A DNA stretch of 63,669 nt from an uncultured Bacilli bacterium (lineage in GTDB: Bacteria > Bacillota_I > Bacilli_A > RF39 > UBA660), in assembly GCA_934162425.1 (NCBI GenBank), contig CAKPIS010000008.1, positions 1 through 63,669 on the forward strand, read 5' to 3'. Of this stretch, positions 32,649-41,832 are shown in pieces. Both the position numbers and the translations under genes were made by a program. Under the pieces are notes generated by a model, which was not told the origin of the DNA, did not search any database, and saw only the letters and a list, made by a program, of their open reading frames with translations. How positions within the stretch are numbered: the first letter of the stretch is position 1; every line of letters begins with the position of its first letter.

Positions 32649-33717
32649 CTTGTATTATCTTTTTATTATTAATCAATCTTTCATTATTAGGTTCCATTTT
32701 AGTAGCTTTATTTATCCACTTTAATGAACTTTCTATATTACCTAGATAAAATTCACTAATTGATAGTAAATCATAAATAGTATAATTCCAACTAAAAGGT
32801 TCATTTATATAAGTCTTAGTATGATTTTTTATTTCAAGTGCTAAAAGACAGTATTTTTTAACATCTTCAAAATTATTTAATTCGTATTCTAAAATAGCTC
32901 TTTCAACATAAGGGTCTCTTAAATATGGTGCTTCATTAATAGCTTTATCAAGCCACATTTTAGCTTCATCGTATCTTTTTAAATATTTATAACATCTTGC
33001 AATAAATCGCATAGATGCACATCTTTCATCCTTCCAAGTTGCACTTTTTAAATTTAAATGTTTAATTAACATATCAATAGCTTCATTATATTTTCCATGA
33101 AACATATATTCTCTTCCAAGATAATGCATATTTCTATCATTGTCTGGATTTTCTTTAACAGATAATTCTAAAAGAGGTAAGTAATTACTTCTTGATTTTG
33201 TGCTATCTGGATAATGATCTACAACTATTTCCTCAGTAGTTTTAAAAACTTCTTTTTCCCCAGAAAACTCTAATACTTCATGAACTGGATATATCCATTT
33301 GAAACCATTTCTAGCATGAATTTTTTCATAATAGAAACTAACTAAAGGTTTTCCATTGTCATCATGACTCCAATTATAAATATATCTTAGATGATTTGTA
33401 TTATCATCCCAAATTTCTTCTAACTTTTTTCTCCATCCCTTACTTATTACTTCATCAATATCAATACAAACACATATATCACAATCTTCTGGCACTAACT
33501 TTAAAGACTCATTTCTAGCTACATCAAATCTCCATGGTTTTATCTCTTTAACTGATACATTAACACCTAAATCTTTTAACATACTAATAGTTTTATCAGT
33601 AGAACCCGTATCTAAAACATATACAGAATCTGCTTCTTTAACAGATTCATACCATCTTTTAATAAATTTCTCTTCATTTTTAGAAATAGCATATACACAT
33701 ATTTTCTTTTTATTCAT
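32629..33717 (-). CDS. Family 2 glycosyltransferase with C-terminal TPR repeats
   Basis: 362 aa. N-terminal GT-A domain: ICVYAISKNEEKFIKRW, VLDTGSTDKTISML, CVCIDIDEVISKGWR (the DxD-like motif). From about residue 200, TPR-like helix pairs (HYLGREYMFHGKYNEAIDML..., RCYKYLKRYDEAKMWLDKAI, SSLKWINKATKMEPNNE). It starts 11 bases after the end of a collagen-like gene on the same strand, so it may glycosylate that protein, as glycosyltransferases near bclA-type genes do. Ribosome site AAGGAAGG. Confidence 0.85.
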   Translation of the reverse strand: MNKKKICVYAISKNEEKFIKRWYESVKEADSVYVLDTGSTDKTISMLKDLGVNVSVKEIKPWRFDVARNESLKLVPEDCDICVCIDIDEVISKGWRKKLEEIWDDNTNHLRYIYNWSHDDNGKPLVSFYYEKIHARNGFKWIYPVHEVLEFSGEKEVFKTTEEIVVDHYPDSTKSRSNYLPLLELSVKENPDNDRNMHYLGREYMFHGKYNEAIDMLIKHLNLKSATWKDERCASMRFIARCYKYLKRYDEAKMWLDKAINEAPYLRDPYVERAILEYELNNFEDVKKYCLLALEIKNHTKTYINEPFSWNYTIYDLLSISEFYLGNIESSLKWINKATKMEPNNERLINNKKIIQEKNSSN

Positions 33718-33727
33718 AATACCTTCC

Positions 33728-34657
33728 TTATCTACCTAAATATTCTATTAATATAGTAATAGGTGCATTAGTAAAATATGAATTTGATTTTATATTTGTA
33801 ATATCTGGAGTATTTAAATATATAGTTCTTTTAGAAAGATTAATAAGTTCATATAAATCACTTGTACTATTTACTGCAATTATACCTTGACCTAGTATTT
33901 GTGTAGTCTCTTCTTTTTTTATTAAACAGCTACTTCCAATATAAATGTCATCTGTATTAGCCTTTCTAAACCCTATTGATACAAAATCAATATTAGGGTC
34001 ATATGAACTGTTAAAATAAGGCACAGTAACATATGTTGTAAATGTAACTTTATAATGACCAATCTTATTAAATTTAATTACATTATCATTTTCTAAAGTA
34101 ATTATGTTATCAGTATCTAATTCTTTTCTTTGGATAGGTAGTCTTTCATCTTCAAATATTTCATATCCATCTATAGGAAAATTAGTATTAAAACTAACTA
34201 AATATGCAGCTCCTATCTTTTCGGGGCCAGGTTCACCTCTGTCCCCTTTATCCCCTTTTATTTGGCCAACGTTAGCCCAAGTGTCTTGATTATCAGACCA
34301 TATGTATAAACTATCACCGACCATATAACCATCACCTACATTACCTGTTGGATGCTCTTTTATAAGATCATTTAAATTATTATATGTTCCAAGTATTCTA
34401 ATTCCAAAACCACTAGGACCTGTTGGACCTATTTCTCCTCTCGGAATAACAAAACTTAATATATGATTATTTCCAACTTTTTTTTCATTTACTAAAGCTT
34501 CACACCCAGGATCTCCAGTTAAAGTTTCAGCAATTGTAATAGTATCAGCTTGTCCTCTTATACATTGTTGATAACAACATTTATATTTATTAATTTCTTT
34601 AATAGCATTACTAACTATATTGCTATTACAATATTCATTTTCTTTGTTATTATCCAT
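33728..34657 (-). CDS. Collagen-like surface protein, paralog 1
   Basis: 309 aa. The N-terminus (SNIVSNAIKEINKYKCC) and HILSFVIPRGEIGPTGPSG are shared with two neighbours. Collagen triplets are few (GPTGPSGFG; GDKGDRGEPGPEK). Between them is a segment, GTYNNLNDLIKEHPTGNVGD with LYIWSDNQDTWANVG, like carbohydrate-binding inserts of phage/bacillus collagen proteins. The C-terminal 150 residues look like a C1q/BclA-type beta sandwich. No classical signal peptide, as in exosporium BclA. Ribosome site AAAGGAGG. Cotranscribed with the glycosyltransferase. Confidence 0.78.
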   Translation of the reverse strand: MDNNKENEYCNSNIVSNAIKEINKYKCCYQQCIRGQADTITIAETLTGDPGCEALVNEKKVGNNHILSFVIPRGEIGPTGPSGFGIRILGTYNNLNDLIKEHPTGNVGDGYMVGDSLYIWSDNQDTWANVGQIKGDKGDRGEPGPEKIGAAYLVSFNTNFPIDGYEIFEDERLPIQRKELDTDNIITLENDNVIKFNKIGHYKVTFTTYVTVPYFNSSYDPNIDFVSIGFRKANTDDIYIGSSCLIKKEETTQILGQGIIAVNSTSDLYELINLSKRTIYLNTPDITNIKSNSYFTNAPITILIEYLGR

Positions 34658-34932
34658 TTATATTCCTCCTTTATAATATTTTATTAATTATCTATAAAAT
34701 TAGTAATTTTATATTCCCCAATATTCTATAGCAATTTTAACTAACGAATTAATATAGTAATAGTTAGTGTTTGTAATTTTAATCATAAAATTTAAAATAT
34801 TGGTATTACCATTTTTTACTATTACCTTTTAACCTTTATCATAGTTAATATAACACCTACATTTTTATATAAAGTAATAAATTTAATGGAAAAAGTTTAA
34901 GTAGTTATATTCATTTAAAATTTATCAAAATA

Positions 34933-35586
34933 TTATTCATGTATTTTCTTAAGAAGTAAGTTAACTTCTGATATAGTTATAGTGCTAGTCTGTAAATCAC
35001 TTATAATATTTGTATTAATTTCAAGATAGGTTTCTTCTTCAAATCTAAATAGAGTTGTTTTAGAAAAATAACTTTGACTACCACTGTTTTTTGGAAATTT
35101 AAAGTTCAGGTCTTTTATAGCTGCACCCTTATCTGTTAAAAGATATATTTCAGCACTATTATTATCATCTATACCAGTTACTAGTCCAGATATAGAAATT
35201 TCGTATATTCCAGGTATAACTTTTACTTTGCTTTCATCTATAATATTAAAAATTTCAGTATCATTTGGTATTCTCCAAACATTATCATATATCAATTTAC
35301 CAGATGATGTTAGTTCATTAAAATCTGAGAAAAATATTTTCTCAGTAGAAGATGGGGTAGTAGGTCCTGGATTACCTCTTGGAATATAAAAACTTAAAAT
35401 ATGTACATTTCCATTTTTATTATCAATTATCTTGGCTTCCTCATCATAGTTAACGCTTTTAACATCACCAATTTCTATTGTTTCTGATGTATTATTAGTA
35501 TTTATATATTTAAAGTTGCAACATTTAAATTTATCATGTTCTTGTAAAAAATCTTTTAATATATTTCCTTTATTGCAATTTTTAAT
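34933..35586 (-). CDS. Collagen-like surface protein, paralog 2 (probable ATT start)
   Basis: 217 aa if it starts at the ATT at 35586. The leader aligns with that of paralog 3, where ATG occupies the same spot after GAAAGGAGATAATAAC; here it is GAAGGGAGATGATAAT then ATT. The alternative TTG at 35604 overlaps the ribosome site and has none of its own. NILKDFLQEHDKFKCC and HILSFYIPRGNPGPT match the family, but the collagen part is reduced to one or two triplets, then a beta-rich C-terminal domain. Expression is probably low if ATT is truly the start. Confidence 0.7.
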   Translation of the reverse strand: MKNCNKGNILKDFLQEHDKFKCCNFKYINTNNTSETIEIGDVKSVNYDEEAKIIDNKNGNVHILSFYIPRGNPGPTTPSSTEKIFFSDFNELTSSGKLIYDNVWRIPNDTEIFNIIDESKVKVIPGIYEISISGLVTGIDDNNSAEIYLLTDKGAAIKDLNFKFPKNSGSQSYFSKTTLFRFEEETYLEINTNIISDLQTSTITISEVNLLLKKIHE

Positions 35587-35804
35587 ATTATCATCTCCCT
35601 TCAACGTATTTTATGTATTTAAAAAAATATAAATAATTACTTTGTTTATATAAAAAATATTAGTTCAATAAAATAAGATAAAAATATTATACGTGTTATA
35701 ATGTATTATGGTTTAAAATAATTAGATAGATTTGGTATAAAAACTATAATAAAGTAAAAATAACTTATATTGTTAAAAAATATGTTGAAGAAAGGAATTA
35801 GAAT

Positions 35805-36353
35805 ATGAATAGATGTAGTTGGTGTAATTTAAATAATCCTAAGTATGTTAAATATCATGATGAAGAATGGGGAGTTTTAAATTTAGATGATAACTATTTG
35901 TTTGAAATGCTTATTCTAGAAATGTTTCAAGCTGGTCTTTCCTGGGAATGCATTTTAAATAAAAGAGAAGACTTTAAAAAAGCGTATAATAACTTTGATT
36001 TTTATAAAGTAGCTTTGTATACAAAAGAAAAAATAAATGAACTTATGAATAATAAGGCTATCATAAGAAATAAATTAAAAATAAAAGCTAGTATTAATAA
36101 TGCTAAAATATTTATAAATATAAAAAGGGAATTTGGTTCATTTCATAATTATTTAAAAACATTTACTAATGATAATATAATATATGAGTTTGATAAAACT
36201 AGTTCAAAACTATCGGATGATATCTCTTATGATTTAAAAAAAAGAGGTATGAAGTTTATTGGAACAACAATTGTTTACTCTTATCTTCAAGCAATTGGTT
36301 TAATTAATTCACATGAAAGAACTTGTTTTATGTATAGAAAAAAGGCTTCTTAG
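35805..36353 (+). CDS. tag: DNA-3-methyladenine glycosylase I
   Basis: 182 aa, standard length. RCSWCNLNNPKYVKYHDEEWG supplies the zinc Cys and the alkylbase pocket (written here as the family start), then LFEMLILEMFQAGLSW, and the C-terminal zinc ligands in NSHERTCFM. It excises 3-methyladenine from alkylated DNA. Inserted between two collagen-like genes in the opposite direction. Ribosome site AAAGGAATT. Confidence 0.92.
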   Translation: MNRCSWCNLNNPKYVKYHDEEWGVLNLDDNYLFEMLILEMFQAGLSWECILNKREDFKKAYNNFDFYKVALYTKEKINELMNNKAIIRNKLKIKASINNAKIFINIKREFGSFHNYLKTFTNDNIIYEFDKTSSKLSDDISYDLKKRGMKFIGTTIVYSYLQAIGLINSHERTCFMYRKKAS

Positions 36354-36364
36354 AAGCCCTTTTA
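36341..36364. terminator. Bidirectional terminator
   Basis: GGCTTC-TTA-GAAGCC with A and T runs, between tag and collagen-like paralog 3. Confidence 0.8.
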
Positions 36365-37147
36365 TTATGAGATTTTAACTATATTTAAATAAGCACTAGT
36401 ATCAGATGAAGGTGATATGGTTGCTGCATTAGTAGATTCTATCGTAAGACCTATTTGATCATTAGCATTTAAATTATTAATTGTACTTCCTATAAAATCA
36501 GTATCAGTGTTTGCTGTAAGATTTTTACCAATTGTTGTATTACTAATAGTTGTTTCATTTTGCTCAACACTCAATGTTACATCTGTGTTAGCGCTTGCAC
36601 TACCAGAAAAGTAATAATCTATTTTATAAGTACCATTAGTTGGTATTGTTAATTTGTTTTGTGTTTCTAAAGTTATTCCATTAGAAGGACCATTACTACC
36701 AAGTGGAACATCTTGTGATACATTGGCTTGTAAAGTTATAGGTGTTTGAGTTGTATCATATTTACGACCATAAGTATTAGTAGGAATCACAGCAGAAGGT
36801 CCGGCAGGTCCTGTAGGCCCAGTTTCGCCCTGAGGCCCAGTATTACCAGTTAAACCTTGAATTCCTTGAGGCCCAGTAGGCCCAGTAGGACCAGTTGGTC
36901 CAGTTGCACCATCTATGCCTTCAACACCTTGTGGCCCCAAAGGTCCAGTAGGCCCAGTAGGCCCAGTAGGTCCAGTAGGCCCAGTTGGTCCAGTAGGCCC
37001 AGTAGGCCCAGTAGGACCAGTTGGTCCTCCGGCTGGCCCAGTAGGCCCAGTAGGACCAGGTATATATCTTGGACAGCAACATTTTCTCTTTTTCATTTCA
37101 TTTAATGCATTACTTAAAATAGTACCTTCATAACATTCATTATCCAT
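36365..37147 (-). CDS. Collagen-like protein with long GPT repeat, paralog 3
   Basis: 260 aa. ATG 37147 follows GAAAGGAG; the longer TTG start at 37165 lies in that site. The N-terminus TILSNALNEMKKRKCCCP is followed by about 30 Gly-Pro-Thr-type triplets (residues about 25-115), interrupted by GGPTG and LGPQGVEGIDGATG. A C-terminal BclA/C1q-like beta domain of about 140 residues (TYGRKYDTTQTPITL..., GTYKIDYYFSGSAS) would trimerise. The repeat is GC-rich against the surrounding DNA and can change length by slippage. A trimeric surface fibre is likely; threonines may be glycosylated. Confidence 0.85.
   Translation of the reverse strand: MDNECYEGTILSNALNEMKKRKCCCPRYIPGPTGPTGPAGGPTGPTGPTGPTGPTGPTGPTGPTGPTGPLGPQGVEGIDGATGPTGPTGPTGPQGIQGLTGNTGPQGETGPTGPAGPSAVIPTNTYGRKYDTTQTPITLQANVSQDVPLGSNGPSNGITLETQNKLTIPTNGTYKIDYYFSGSASANTDVTLSVEQNETTISNTTIGKNLTANTDTDFIGSTINNLNANDQIGLTIESTNAATISPSSDTSAYLNIVKIS
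36780..37060. repeat. Collagen triplet repeat DNA
   Basis: Tandem 9-base units of the type GGCCCAGTA/GGTCCAGTT encode Gly-Pro-Thr on the minus strand. GC-rich island in AT-rich DNA; coding, not CRISPR. Confidence 0.85.
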
Positions 37148-37398
37148 GTTATTATCTCCTTTCAAAGTATAATATGCTTTTAAAGTTATTACATCTATTA
37201 TATTTACTATAATTGGTGGTATGCTTAATTAAGTTTTAATGATATAATTTAAATATATGATGGACTTTTGATAATCAAGGTAACTATAGATGATAACACA
37301 TCTAGTAAGAGTGATGATAAATTATAATATCATTTTATTGATATATACTAAAAAATATGGTATTATCTAGTTGTTTATTTTTTAAAGGAGGAAGACAC

Positions 37399-38253
37399 AT
37401 GAAAGATATTATTTTAGATACATTTTTAGATACTTTAAAGTTAATTCCTTTTTTATTTATAACATTTTTAATATTAGAATATATAGAACATAGATTTAGT
37501 AAAAAAAATAAAGATAAAATTTCAAGGGCTGGTAAATTTGGTCCTATTTTAGGAAGTATACTTGGTGCTTTTCCACAATGTGGTTTCTCTGTTATGGCAA
37601 CTAATTTATACATGGCAAGAATAATAACTATTGGAACACTTATATCTGTTTATTTATCAACTTCTGATGAAATGCTTCCTATATTAATTTCAGAAAGAGT
37701 AAGTTTAACTATTATACTTAAATTTATTGTAATAAAGGTAATAATAGGTATGATATGTGGTATAATTCTTGACCTTATCTTTAATAAAAAAAATAAAGTA
37801 AATGAAAATAAAATAGAAGAATTTTGCACAGAACATAACTGTAATTGTAACCACAATCATAGTATTTTAAAATCATCTATTAAACATACTCTTAATATAG
37901 TTTTATTTATCGCTATAATTACATTTATATTAAATACTGGTTTTCATTTTCTAGGAGAAGAGAAAATAAGTAAATTATTCTTAAAAGATAATTTGTTTAG
38001 CCCATTTATATCAAGTTTAATAGGATTAATACCTAATTGTGGTGCAAGTGTTATATTAACTCAGTTATATTTAAATAAAGTTATTTCTTTTGGATCATCA
38101 ATATCTGGATTACTTACTGGTAGCGGGGTTGCTTTACTTGTTTTATTTAAAGTAAATAAAGATAAAAAAGAAAACTTTAAAATTTTATTAATTTTATATT
38201 TAATAGGTGCTTTATCAGGTATGATAATAGAAGTTATTAGCATGTTATTTTAA
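37399..38253 (+). CDS. ArsP_2-type putative heavy-metal exporter
   Basis: 284 aa, about ten membrane helices in two related halves. Each half carries a cysteine signature, LGAFPQCGFSVMATNL and IGLIPNCGASVILTQL, which recalls the putative 10-TM exporter family PF11449. A His/Cys-rich loop (CTEHNCNCNHNHS) joins the halves and may bind metal. ATG 37399 follows AAAGGAGG; the in-frame start at 37357 has none. Substrate could be a heavy metal or manganese. Confidence 0.75.
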   Translation: MKDIILDTFLDTLKLIPFLFITFLILEYIEHRFSKKNKDKISRAGKFGPILGSILGAFPQCGFSVMATNLYMARIITIGTLISVYLSTSDEMLPILISERVSLTIILKFIVIKVIIGMICGIILDLIFNKKNKVNENKIEEFCTEHNCNCNHNHSILKSSIKHTLNIVLFIAIITFILNTGFHFLGEEKISKLFLKDNLFSPFISSLIGLIPNCGASVILTQLYLNKVISFGSSISGLLTGSGVALLVLFKVNKDKKENFKILLILYLIGALSGMIIEVISMLF

Positions 38254-38352
38254 ATTTTTTTGGAAGTTTGTGATTGTTAACTTTAAATGCTTTCAAAATT
38301 AATAATTACTGTTTATCAAAGTATATATAAGTACAAACAAATGCTAAACATT

Positions 38353-38384
38353 AGACTTTCTTATTTATTTAGAAAGTCTTTTTT
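38353..38384 (+). terminator. Terminator
   Basis: AGACTTTC pairs with GAAAGTCT, then six T. Confidence 0.85.
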
Positions 38385-38408
38385 GATATAATAAAATCAG
38401 GAGATGAT

Positions 38409-39917
38409 ATGATGAAAAAGCCATTAGTATTATGTATTTTAGATGGATGTGGAATAAGAGAAGAAGAAAGTGGTAATGCATTTAAAAATGCTTCTAAACC
38501 TACATTTGATTACTTGTTAAGTAAATATCCCAATAGCCTTCTTCAAGCAAGTGGAAAAATGGTTGGATTACCTGATGGTCAAATGGGTAATAGTGAAGTT
38601 GGACATATGAATATAGGAGCTGGAAGAATAGTATATCAACCGCTTGAAATAATTAATAAAGCTATAGAAGATAAGTCATTTTTTGAAAATAAAGAGATAT
38701 TAAATGTAATTGAACATGTTAAAAAAAATAACTCTAAACTTCATGTAATGGGTTTATTATCAAATGGAGGAGTACACTCACACATAAATCATTTAATGAG
38801 TTTAATTGATATGATAAAAAAAGAAAACGTTAAAAACGTGTGCTATCACTTATTTTTAGATGGAAGAGATGTACCTCCTAAAAGTGCTTATACATTTATA
38901 AAACAGTTAGAAGAAAAAATAAAAGAAACAGGTATTGGTAAAATAGTTACTATATCAGGTAGATATTATGCTATGGATAGAGATAATAATTATGATAGAT
39001 TAGAAAAAGCTTATGATGCTATTTTATATGGTAAAGGAAAAAGATATAATAGCCCAAAAGAAGCTATAGAAGAAAGTTATAGTAATAATATAACAGATGA
39101 ATTTGTTCTTCCTTGTATTATAGATGATGGTAAGTTAGAAGATAATGATGGAGTAATTACATTTAATTTTAGACCAGATAGGTTAAGGGAATTATTTACT
39201 GCTATAACAAATCCTAAAGAAAGTATGATGAAAGCTAAAGAGTTTAATAATTTAAAAGTCTTAACTATGATGCCTGTTGTAAATTGCGTTTTAGCACCAC
39301 ATGCATTTAATCATACTAATTTATCAGAAACAATGGGAAAATATTTATACGAAAATAATTTAACACAACTTAGAATAGCTGAAACAGAAAAGTATGCACA
39401 TGTTACTTATTTTTATGATGGTGGTGTAGAAGAAGAATTTAAAGGAATGAAAAAAATACTTATTCCTTCTCCTAAAGTATCTACATATGATTTAAAACCT
39501 GAAATGAGTGCTAAAGAAATAACTGATAGATTATTAGAAGAGTTAGATAAAGACTATTATGATGTAGTAATTCTTAATTATGCTAATGGTGATATGGTGG
39601 GTCATACTGGTAATTATGATGCTGCCCTAATAGCTGTTGAATTTTTAGATAAGTGTTTAAAAAGACTATATGATAAAGTAATGGAAAAAAATGGTATACT
39701 TATAGTAACAGCAGATCATGGTAATTGTGATATTATGTGGGATGATAATAAAAGACCTGTTACATCACATACTACTATGCCTGTTCCATTTATCATAACA
39801 AATGAAAATATTAAGTTAAAAAATGGTAAACTAGCAGATATAGCACCAACTATGTTAGAGTTACTTAACATAAAAGTGCCAGAAGAAATGACTGGAGAAT
39901 CATTAATAGAAAAATAA
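38409..39917 (+). CDS. gpmI: Phosphoglycerate mutase, 2,3-bisphosphoglycerate-independent
   Basis: 502 aa, standard length. VLCILDGCGIREEESGNAF, the catalytic serine in GQMGNSEVGHMNIGAGR, LLSNGGVHSHINHL, FLDGRDVPP, FNFRPDRLREL and TADHGNCDIMWD give the full set of metal ligands. Interconverts 3- and 2-phosphoglycerate in glycolysis. ATG 38409 and ATG 38412 are both possible after AGGAGA. Followed after 18 bases by a WG-repeat gene. Confidence 0.95.
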   Translation: MMKKPLVLCILDGCGIREEESGNAFKNASKPTFDYLLSKYPNSLLQASGKMVGLPDGQMGNSEVGHMNIGAGRIVYQPLEIINKAIEDKSFFENKEILNVIEHVKKNNSKLHVMGLLSNGGVHSHINHLMSLIDMIKKENVKNVCYHLFLDGRDVPPKSAYTFIKQLEEKIKETGIGKIVTISGRYYAMDRDNNYDRLEKAYDAILYGKGKRYNSPKEAIEESYSNNITDEFVLPCIIDDGKLEDNDGVITFNFRPDRLRELFTAITNPKESMMKAKEFNNLKVLTMMPVVNCVLAPHAFNHTNLSETMGKYLYENNLTQLRIAETEKYAHVTYFYDGGVEEEFKGMKKILIPSPKVSTYDLKPEMSAKEITDRLLEELDKDYYDVVILNYANGDMVGHTGNYDAALIAVEFLDKCLKRLYDKVMEKNGILIVTADHGNCDIMWDDNKRPVTSHTTMPVPFIITNENIKLKNGKLADIAPTMLELLNIKVPEEMTGESLIEK

Positions 39918-39935
39918 ATAATATAGAGGTTTTAT

Positions 39936-40697
39936 ATGCTTAATGTAGAAAGAAAAATAATACTTAATAGTGATTATATAAATAAAGATATTTATTTAGG
40001 AGAAAACGTAATTAGTGAAGGACTAATATCATTTATTAAAACTGGCAGTAATAATACTTGTTATATGGGTTTTATGGACTCGTTAGGAAATGAAGTTATA
40101 GAAGCTAAGTATACAGATGTATCATCATTTTTTAATGGCCTTGCATGGGTATATAATGATTATTTTGTGCCTATACTTATAAATAAAAAGGGAGAAGAAT
40201 TGTTATATTCAAAGTATGATTTATATGCATATAAAGCATTAGATAAACAAAGAGATAAGTATTTAAACGAACATAAATCTTTTGCTAAAAAGAATAAATA
40301 TATACCAAAAAAAGGATATAAAACTTATGAAAAAAATGGGTTATATGGATTAAAAGATGAAAATGGAAATACTGTTATACCAGCTAATTATATGAATTTT
40401 GTATATAAAGATGATATATTAATAATAGATGATGTTCTTTATGATGTAAATTCTTTAAAAGTTAATTATTTGTTAAAAATATATGATTTAGATTATAGTA
40501 TGCAAAAAGAATTTGATACTTATGATAAAATGGAAGAATATATTACTTTATTTAAAAGGGAATATGATAGTAAGGCTTGTTTGATTAATGAAGATATACT
40601 AAAGAAAATATTTGAATTACAAAATGAAAAGAAAGATAATATTAAAAAATTATTTATTGATGCTGATAAAAAGTGTGGTAGACTGCTTAAAAGGTAG
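39936..40697 (+). CDS. WG-repeat protein
   Basis: 253 aa. Two or three WG-type units are visible: MGFMDSLGNEVIEAKYTDVSS with FFNGLAWVY, and YGLKDENGNTVIPANYMNF. This beta-rich repeat has no assigned activity. No signal peptide or membrane helix; the last 60 residues are helical and lysine-rich. Probably cotranscribed with gpmI, and ended by the terminator at 40680-40706. Confidence 0.75.
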   Translation: MLNVERKIILNSDYINKDIYLGENVISEGLISFIKTGSNNTCYMGFMDSLGNEVIEAKYTDVSSFFNGLAWVYNDYFVPILINKKGEELLYSKYDLYAYKALDKQRDKYLNEHKSFAKKNKYIPKKGYKTYEKNGLYGLKDENGNTVIPANYMNFVYKDDILIIDDVLYDVNSLKVNYLLKIYDLDYSMQKEFDTYDKMEEYITLFKREYDSKACLINEDILKKIFELQNEKKDNIKKLFIDADKKCGRLLKR

Positions 40698-40706
40698 TCT
40701 GTTTTT
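40680..40706 (+). terminator. Terminator
   Basis: AGACT...AGTCT hairpin overlapping the WG-repeat stop, followed by GTTTTT. Confidence 0.65.
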
Positions 40707-40753
40707 GTATTATTTTTATAACTTTACGCATAATATAATGTGGATTAAAAAAA

Positions 40754-40780
40754 TTAGCACTTATGCTTGACAAGTGCTAA
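40754..40780. promoter_or_regulatory. CIRCE operator overlapping the hsp20 promoter
   Basis: TTAGCACTT-N9-AAGTGCTAA, a perfect 9-9-9 inverted repeat. The spacer again ends in TTGACA's first bases (40767-40772), and TATATT follows after 17 bases (40790-40795). Same design as upstream of clpB, so HrcA should control both. Confidence 0.85.
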
Positions 40781-40820
40781 TAAAAGTGGTATATTATAAT
40801 CAGAAAGGAAGATGAGATAT

Positions 40821-41213
40821 ATGAGTTTAATCCCAAGAAATTATTTTGGAGATATTTTTGATGACTTTATGCCTATGACAAAAGAGGAAAATATGAAGTG
40901 TGATATCTATGAAAAGGATGGTGATTACCATATTGAAATGGATGTTCCTGGATTCGATAAGAATGAAATAAAAATCGAAGCTAAGAAAGATTATTTAACA
41001 ATTACTGCCGAAAAATCTGAAGAAAAAGATGATGAAAGTGATAATAAAAATTACATTCACCGTGAAAGAAGTTATGGTAAGTACCAAAGATCTTTTTACT
41101 TACATGATTTAGATTCTGATAAAGTTAATGCAGAATTTAATAATGGAGTATTAAATATTACAGTTCCTAAAAAAGAGGAAAAAGAAGACAAAAAGTACAT
41201 CGAAATAAAATAA
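40821..41213 (+). CDS. Small heat-shock protein Hsp20
   Basis: 130 aa. MSLIPRNYFGDIFDDFMPM, then an alpha-crystallin domain (KCDIYEKDGDYHIEMDVPGF, YGKYQRSFYLHDLD, FNNGVLNITVPKKE) and a C-terminal IEIK in place of the usual I-x-I. It holds unfolding proteins for refolding by ClpB/DnaK. ATG 40821 is preferred to 40812, which touches the AAAGGAAG site. Preceded by a CIRCE promoter. Confidence 0.9.
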   Translation: MSLIPRNYFGDIFDDFMPMTKEENMKCDIYEKDGDYHIEMDVPGFDKNEIKIEAKKDYLTITAEKSEEKDDESDNKNYIHRERSYGKYQRSFYLHDLDSDKVNAEFNNGVLNITVPKKEEKEDKKYIEIK

Positions 41214-41219
41214 TTAAAG

Positions 41220-41242
41220 TGGCTTAAAATAAGCCATTTTTT
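41220..41242 (+). terminator. hsp20 terminator
   Basis: TGGCTT-AAAAT-AAGCCA then six T. Confidence 0.85.
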
Positions 41243-41294
41243 GATTGATATTTATATTTGAATGTGTTAGTATATACCAAGTTGGTGATAAATT

Positions 41295-41798
41295 GTGAAA
41301 AAATATAAATTATATAGAAGTTGTAAGAAAAATGTATTATTAAAAAATATAGTTAATTTTAGAAGATTAAATAATTTGTTTAATGTAAAAATGACAATTA
41401 GTATGTTATTTAGCAATGTTGGAATACTATGTTTTAAATGTAGAGCTGATGAATTTGATAATAAATTTGTTAATATTATGCATAGCATTGCCATTATGAC
41501 TATCTATATAGAAAATGCCTTTTTTGTACTGGATACATTTAATTTTTTACAAAGTCAAAATAAAATAAAGGACCTAGATAGATTATTAAATGATAAGGAT
41601 ATTGACTTTGATTTTTATAATGCTTTATCAATAGAGTATAGTGAAGATTACATTTTTATGAAAGACAAAGATGGTAAAAGAATAATAGGTTATGGTAATG
41701 ATGATATTATTTATAGAGATATGGATAAGAGAATTGATATAACAGATGATGTTAAAAAAGCCTTGTTACCAAATAAGAAAAAACGTAAGAATAAATAA
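41295..41798 (+). CDS. Unknown protein with GTG start
   Basis: 167 aa, not recognised. GTG 41295 is preceded by a weak GGTGATA. Basic N-terminus (KKYKLYRSCKKNVLLKNIV), a hydrophobic but broken middle (FVNIMHSIAIMTIYIENAFFVL), then an acidic stretch and a lysine-rich tail (NKKKRKNK). No motif. Ends at a terminator shared with the MMPL gene. Confidence 0.55.
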   Translation: MKKYKLYRSCKKNVLLKNIVNFRRLNNLFNVKMTISMLFSNVGILCFKCRADEFDNKFVNIMHSIAIMTIYIENAFFVLDTFNFLQSQNKIKDLDRLLNDKDIDFDFYNALSIEYSEDYIFMKDKDGKRIIGYGNDDIIYRDMDKRIDITDDVKKALLPNKKKRKNK

Positions 41799-41799
41799 A

Positions 41800-41832
41800 A
41801 AGGGTTTCTGAAAAAATCAGAAATCCTTTTTA
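41800..41832. terminator. Bidirectional terminator
   Basis: GGTTTCTGA pairs with TCAGAAATCC, with A and T runs on both sides. Confidence 0.8.

Noticed and set aside
36780..37060. Regular short repeats that might look like a CRISPR array
   Set aside because: Units are 9 bases, with no spacers, and encode Gly-Pro-Thr. No cas genes are in the window.
36857..37133. Plus-strand frames rich in Val-Gly-Pro or Arg-Pro-Ser repeats
   Set aside because: They are antisense shadows of the collagen triplet repeat on the minus strand and have no ribosome sites.
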